In this document: positions 60,485-64,000 of the stretch, one piece after another
Layout: each line of letters starts with the position of its first letter
Position numbering within the stretch: the stretch's first letter is position 1
From: Streptomyces lincolnensis
Lineage (GTDB): Bacteria; Actinomycetota; Actinomycetes; Streptomycetales; Streptomycetaceae
Reading direction: 5' to 3'
Length of the DNA stretch: 64,000 nt
Assembly (NCBI RefSeq): GCF_021173675.1
Contig: NZ_JAIHON010000026.1
Span: forward strand, 28,255 to 92,254
Translations under genes and position numbers: made by a program
The notes under the pieces: generated by a model
The model's input: only the letters and a program-made list of their open reading frames with translations
Database searches by the model: none
Told to the model about the DNA's origin: nothing

Positions 60485-61963
60485 TCAGAAGGCCGCTTCC
60501 TGCTCGTGCGGGGGCGGTGCGGTGGGCGGTCGTGCGATCTCGATGTAGCGGGATGTGTTGGTGCGTCCCCATTCGATGAGGACGCCCCGGGCCGCGAGGG
60601 TGGGCTGAAGGCGCTTGAGGCGGTCTGAGAGGACCTTGCCGGTGGTCGGCCACCCTTTAGGCAGGGGACGGCACTCCTCGCCCGTGTAGAGGCCTGTGAG
60701 GCAGTGCAGCCATTCGGCGGACGTCATCCGTTGCTCGGTGCCCGGGTCGAGGCCGGCGGCGCGTTTGAGCACGGTCTGTGCCAACAGGTCGCCCTCGATG
60801 ACGTCGTCGTTGAGGTCGTCCAGGCTGGCCCGGTAGGCGGTGAGTGCCCCGAGGCCGGTGGCGGCGTCGAGTTGGGCGCACAGGTGCGCGAAGTCGGCCA
60901 TGCGCAGGTCGGTCGGGATGTCCGCCTGCGCCGCGCGCACCTGCACGGTGAGGTCCAGGAGCGAGCCGAGGATGACGGGCAGGACCTCTGCGAAGTCCGC
61001 CCACAGTTCCGCTTCGGTGCGTCGGATGCGGGGGCGTTCGAGCCGCAGGGGCAATAGCCGTTCGGCGAGGTCGGGGCGGATGACGCCGACGTCGATGCCG
61101 GTCATCAGCAGGGGGCGGCGGTAGCCGACGCGGAAGACGTCCCCGTCGGTGAACAGGGCGCGTTTGACGTTCTCGGCTCCGGTCACGATGCAGCACATCG
61201 CGTCGGAGAGCTCCGGGGTCATGTGGGAGAGGTTGTCCAGGGCGGTGACCCACCCGGCTGCCACCGCTGTGATCAGGTTCTCTTCATCCTTCGGGGCGCG
61301 GCGCAGGTCTCCGCTCATGCCCTCGATGATCCGCACGAGCATGCGTCCGCCGGTGGACTTGCCCGCGCCCTGGGGGCCGGTGAGGAACGGGGCCGGGACG
61401 GGCACGGTGGGACCCAGGCAGCCGATCAGCCAGGCGATAGCCAGGCACTCGGTTTCGGCGCCGGCGAAGTTGCACAGCCGCAGCAGCTGATCAATGCCCT
61501 TGCCGTTGGTGTCCTTGACCGGCAGGGGCAGTTCCCCGGTGAGCTGGGTGCGCCGCCAGCAGACTTCCTGCGGGTCCGGGGTGCGGATGTCCCATCCGGT
61601 GGGGTGGATACGCACGGACTGCCCGTCGCTGCGCCCGAGGTCCAGCCAGGTCGCCCCGTCGTAGCCGGGGGCGACGCGGATGTGCACGGGCTGCACGTCC
61701 TCGGTCAGCGCCAACGCTTCGATCAAGTCCAACGCCTCCTTGAGGGCAGTGCCGTTGAACACGCCGACCCCGTCGCGGAACAGTCCGACCATGAGTTCCT
61801 GGCGGTGGCTGCCGGTGGTGCCCTGGGAGCGGATCGGGCGAGCCACCGGGTGGCCGTTCTTCTGCGCGTACACGGTGCCGTCGGCGGTGCGGAAGTAGCG
61901 GAAGTGGGATTGGGCGTAGTCGGTGATGACCTGGCGGGCGGGGTTCTTGTCGTCGTCGGACAT
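60485..61963 (-). CDS. P-loop ATPase/helicase-type replication protein of the element
   Basis: The 492-residue protein has a Walker A motif FLTGPQGAGKSTGG near residue 195, followed by ALDNLSHMTPELSDAMCCIVTGA (Walker B-like and sensor region) and LLMTGIDVGVIRPDLAERLLPLRL. This is the helicase half seen in P4/pSAM2-type replication proteins. The N-terminal 150 residues (TDYAQSHFRYFRTADGTVYAQKNGHPVARP) are a family-specific region, and the C-terminal 80 look like a winged helix. ATG 61963 is two bases after the prim-pol stop, so the two are translationally linked. It probably unwinds the origin next to it. Confidence 0.85.
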   Translation of the reverse strand: MSDDDKNPARQVITDYAQSHFRYFRTADGTVYAQKNGHPVARPIRSQGTTGSHRQELMVGLFRDGVGVFNGTALKEALDLIEALALTEDVQPVHIRVAPGYDGATWLDLGRSDGQSVRIHPTGWDIRTPDPQEVCWRRTQLTGELPLPVKDTNGKGIDQLLRLCNFAGAETECLAIAWLIGCLGPTVPVPAPFLTGPQGAGKSTGGRMLVRIIEGMSGDLRRAPKDEENLITAVAAGWVTALDNLSHMTPELSDAMCCIVTGAENVKRALFTDGDVFRVGYRRPLLMTGIDVGVIRPDLAERLLPLRLERPRIRRTEAELWADFAEVLPVILGSLLDLTVQVRAAQADIPTDLRMADFAHLCAQLDAATGLGALTAYRASLDDLNDDVIEGDLLAQTVLKRAAGLDPGTEQRMTSAEWLHCLTGLYTGEECRPLPKGWPTTGKVLSDRLKRLQPTLAARGVLIEWGRTNTSRYIEIARPPTAPPPHEQEAAF

Positions 61964-61965
61964 GG

Positions 61966-62826
61966 TCACAGCCCCAACCGGGTGCGGGCGTTGGTCCACG
62001 CATCGGTGCAGTGCCGCAGCGTCTCGCCCTTGGCCTGAGCGGCGGTGAACAGCCGCTGGATGTGGGCGTCTGTGAGGCAGCCGCACCGGCCATGCGTGCC
62101 CAGCACGGCGAGGAACGTCCGGTAGACGGTGGTGTGGACCGCGCTGGAAGCTGCGGTGATCTGCCGCTCCGCCATGGCGATGCCACGATCGAGGTAGGTG
62201 GGCGTGCGGTGCTGGCACTCCCCGGTGCCGACGGGCACGGTGACGGTGTGCGGTGCCGGCCGGACCGAGGTGGGTTCCTTCACGGCCAGCGCGCGCACGA
62301 CCTCCGGTAGGGCGGCCGGGGTGCCGGTGCCGTAGCCGCGCCACCGGGCGTAGGACATGGCCGACTTGATGTCCACGCCAGGATGGACCGCGTTCGAGGA
62401 CGGCATGACGCCCTGGTAGATCCAGTGCTCCCCGCGCGTGGTGACCACGATTCGGGTGGCGGGCAGCGTCTGGCGGGCCCACTCGATGGCGTCTGCGTTG
62501 TCGAGGTCGACCACGGTCAGTCCGGCGCCGCCGGGGTGGTAGGCGACGTCCACCGCGTGCTGCCAGGCGCGTGCCCACGGCCGCGAGGTCAGGACGTCAG
62601 GGTCGGTGGTGGCGGCGGCCCACGCGTGGCACGGGGCGGGGCAGTGGCAGGGGCCGCCGCTCTTCATGAGCGGCCGGCCGCCGCAGGCGCCGTCCTTGCA
62701 GGCCGGGCAGTTACCGAAGGGGACCTTGCCGCGCCGGAGCGGCAGCGGCGGGATGCCGGCCTCGGCGAGGTCCAGCGCGAGGCGCAGCACCTCGGGCACT
62801 CGCCGGATGTCGGTGGGTTGCGTCAT
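61966..62826 (-). CDS. Bifunctional DNA primase/polymerase (prim-pol)
   Basis: The 286-residue protein has the prim-pol fold: ALDLAEAGIPPLPLRRGKVPFGNC at the start, a cysteine-rich zinc-type insert (CPACKDGACGG, CHCPAPCHAW), and the catalytic acidic motif LTVVDLDNADAIEWAR. RIVVTTRGEHWIYQG and DIKSAMSYARWRGYGTGTP complete the nucleotide-binding site. It makes primers for replication of the element. ATG 62826 follows GGAGG nine bases upstream. Together with the ATPase downstream it forms a split version of the single large replication protein found in some AICEs. Confidence 0.87.
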   Translation of the reverse strand: MTQPTDIRRVPEVLRLALDLAEAGIPPLPLRRGKVPFGNCPACKDGACGGRPLMKSGGPCHCPAPCHAWAAATTDPDVLTSRPWARAWQHAVDVAYHPGGAGLTVVDLDNADAIEWARQTLPATRIVVTTRGEHWIYQGVMPSSNAVHPGVDIKSAMSYARWRGYGTGTPAALPEVVRALAVKEPTSVRPAPHTVTVPVGTGECQHRTPTYLDRGIAMAERQITAASSAVHTTVYRTFLAVLGTHGRCGCLTDAHIQRLFTAAQAKGETLRHCTDAWTNARTRLGL

Positions 62827-62916
62827 GCTGGGAGACCTCCACAAGTCAGTCAGTGGCAGGTGGACAAGGGCGGCCCCGCGTTCTTTGGCGAGATGAGGGG
62901 GCCGCCCTTGGCGTAG

Positions 62917-63342
62917 CTAGAAGGGGCTGTTCTGCCGGTACCGCGCGTTGGTGACGATGTCGGTGTGGTCGAAGGCGAGGCCCCGGGCGTCTTCGAGTGG
63001 GGTCCAGCGGACGGCGGCGGCGTCGTCTCCGGCGTGCGCGGTGGTGTCGGCGGGGACGGTCACCAGGTAGGCGGCGGTGACGTACCGGCCGCGCGGGTCG
63101 CGGTCGGGGGCGTCGTAGACGCCGATCAGGGTCAGGTCCCAGGGGTCGACGTGGACGCCGGTCTCTTCCAGCAGTTCGCGGGCGGCGGCGGTGCGGGAGG
63201 TCTCGCCGGGGTCGACGTGCCCGCCGGGCAGGGCGAACTGTCCCTGGTGCGGGGGCCAGCCCCGCTCGATCAGCAGGACGGCGCCGTCCCGGATGCACAC
63301 CACGTCGGCGGTGTAGCGGATGGTCTCGAAGGTCTCGGTCAT
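62917..63342 (-). CDS. Nudix hydrolase, possible Pif-like immunity factor
   Basis: The 141-residue protein has a complete Nudix box: GGHVDPGETSRTAAARELLEETGV, following RGWPPHQGQFALPGGH. Nudix enzymes cleave nucleoside diphosphates linked to other groups. In pSAM2 the immunity factor Pif, which blocks transfer between like donors, carries a Nudix motif, and this gene sits at a comparable place in the element; function by analogy is therefore possible but unproven. ATG 63342 follows GAGAG. The Spd-like gene lies 28 bases upstream. Confidence 0.88.
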   Translation of the reverse strand: MTETFETIRYTADVVCIRDGAVLLIERGWPPHQGQFALPGGHVDPGETSRTAAARELLEETGVHVDPWDLTLIGVYDAPDRDPRGRYVTAAYLVTVPADTTAHAGDDAAAVRWTPLEDARGLAFDHTDIVTNARYRQNSPF

Positions 63343-63370
63343 GTTCAGCTCTCGATTCCTGGTCGGGGGT

Positions 63371-63835
63371 TCAGCCGTGGAAGTGGTTGCGCTTGAAGAT
63401 CGCTTTGCGGATGTGGACCGTGGTCCCGTCGTGGTGGCCGCGGGTGCTGAACACCTGCACGGCGATCCAGCCGCCGAAGATCACGGCGGCCAGGGTGATC
63501 AGCTGGGTGATCAGGGCGGTGAGGGCGGTGATGAAGGTGGTGAGCAGGAGCAGGCCGCCGCAGACGGCGAGGAATCCGACGCCTCCGAGGGCGACGTTCA
63601 CGGCCGCGCGGGAGATGGTCGGCTTGGTGGCGAGCGGTTCGGGCTGTGCGGGGTTGATGGCGTAGCCGGTGACGACGCGGCCGTCGGGCAGGACGACGCT
63701 CGCCACCGACGGCACCGTGCCCGGCTGCATCGGCACGACCGGTGCGGGGTGGATGGCGGCGGGGGTGATGGGGGTGGGTCGGTGGACGTCCACGGCCCGT
63801 TCGGCGGGCGTGTGGGTGGGGTGTTCGGGGTACAT
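63371..63835 (-). CDS. Small membrane protein, SpdB-like
   Basis: The 154-residue protein has a Pro/Thr-rich cytoplasmic N-terminus (PITPAAIHPAPVVP), two or three hydrophobic segments (GGVGFLAVCGGLLLLTTFI; ALITQLITLAAVIFGGWIAVQVF) and a basic tail IRKAIFKRNHFHG. This resembles the Spd proteins that help plasmids spread within mycelium after transfer. ATG 63835 starts the frame. Assignment rests on topology and context, not on a diagnostic motif. Confidence 0.65.
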   Translation of the reverse strand: MYPEHPTHTPAERAVDVHRPTPITPAAIHPAPVVPMQPGTVPSVASVVLPDGRVVTGYAINPAQPEPLATKPTISRAAVNVALGGVGFLAVCGGLLLLTTFITALTALITQLITLAAVIFGGWIAVQVFSTRGHHDGTTVHIRKAIFKRNHFHG

Positions 63836-64000
63836 GCGGAATCCCTTCGAAGGGTGGTCCGGGGAGGCAGGGGCACCCCCTTCGAGGGGCGCTGTGGAGG
63901 GGGTTTTCGGGGTGCTGACCTGTATGCCTCCCCGCCTCCCCGAAATGATGTTTTCGCTGATCAGTGCGGGGGATGCGTGCCGGGGAGGGGGTTGGGGAGT
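63836..64000. other. Right edge, inverted repeats upstream of Spd-like gene
   Basis: The palindrome CCCTTCGAAGGG (63843-63854) and a similar CCCCCTTCGAGGGG follow the start of the Spd-like gene on its upstream side. Copies of GCCTCCCCG and CGGGGAGG recur to the edge. They may be repressor sites for the element's operon. No gene is supported. Confidence 0.4.

Larger units (their letters stand above)
58419..64000. mobile_element. Left part of an actinomycete integrative and conjugative element (pSAM2/SLP1-like AICE)
   Basis: Genes from left to right: tyrosine integrase, excisionase, GTGACGC iterons, P-loop replication protein, prim-pol, Nudix protein and Spd-like membrane protein, all on the minus strand except the non-coding iteron block. 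This is the replication/integration half of AICEs. Three copies of GTGGG(G)CCGT (58419-58428, 58427-58435, 58438-58446) lie beside the integrase stop and may be integrase arm sites. The exact left border is unknown, and the right part, where transfer genes would be expected, is outside the window. Confidence 0.82.

Overview
The window is high-GC DNA from a Streptomyces chromosome. The evidence is the codon usage, the chaplins, rodlins and melC tyrosinase pair that are hallmarks of the genus, the SsbB and dynamin-like sporulation genes, and an actinomycete-type integrative element at the right edge. From memory, the gene order chpG-melC2-melC1-...-chpF-polysaccharide genes-chaplins-rodlins, together with the dynamin pair and ssbB, resembles the S. 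coelicolor SCO2683-SCO2720 region. That comparison was not computed.

Layout. 1-3945: end of a myo-inositol catabolic operon (iolB partial, iolD, mmsA/iolA) closed by a long hairpin. 4242-7914: an unusual exported alpha/beta-hydrolase fused to an ABC ATPase, followed by its membrane partner. 8056-9576: a VWA-domain lipoprotein. 9581-16988: a divergent RpiR-type regulator facing an operon with a C45 Ntn-hydrolase and a complete dipeptide/oligopeptide ABC importer. 17007-19452: a secreted chorismate mutase and a large membrane protein gene broken by an apparent one-base deletion. 19619-21538: a long-chain acyl-CoA synthetase.

21616-25782 is a rodlin/chaplin block: three rodlins (one more than the usual two), an LCP-family gene set among them, a short chaplin and a sortase-anchored one-domain chaplin. 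25841-38173 is polysaccharide biosynthesis: an ATP-grasp protein and a secreted GH26-like protein, then a tightly coupled minus-strand operon of eight genes (initiating phosphotransferase, two GT4 glycosyltransferases, O-antigen-ligase-like polymerase, MurJ-like flippase, deacetylase, Wzz-like protein, GNAT/FemAB-like protein). 38665-44244 holds more surface functions: a chpF-like chaplin, three small secreted proteins, a VKOR-type thiol oxidase, tyrosinase with its chaperone, and a chpG-like chaplin. Five of the rodlin/chaplin genes have upstream elements close to the sigma-BldN consensus with 16-17 bp spacing, so much of 21-44 kb may serve one task: building the hydrophobic sheath of aerial hyphae.

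44432-47051: a D-2-hydroxyacid dehydrogenase, an FAD oxidoreductase and tRNA-Arg(UCU). 47372-51858: two dynamin-like GTPases and SsbB, probably for sporulation septation and chromosome handling. 52132-58075: a thioester-forming sortase substrate, an F420/FMN split-barrel protein, a cold-shock-like protein, an FHA-like protein coupled to a Ser/Thr kinase with an extracytoplasmic lytic-transglycosylase domain, and a beta-lactamase-fold protein.

58419 to the right edge is the left part of an integrative element of the pSAM2/AICE type: tyrosine integrase, excisionase, an array of GTGACGC iterons, a P-loop replication protein, a prim-pol, a Nudix protein reminiscent of the pSAM2 immunity factor Pif, and a small membrane protein of Spd type. 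Transfer genes would lie beyond the window.
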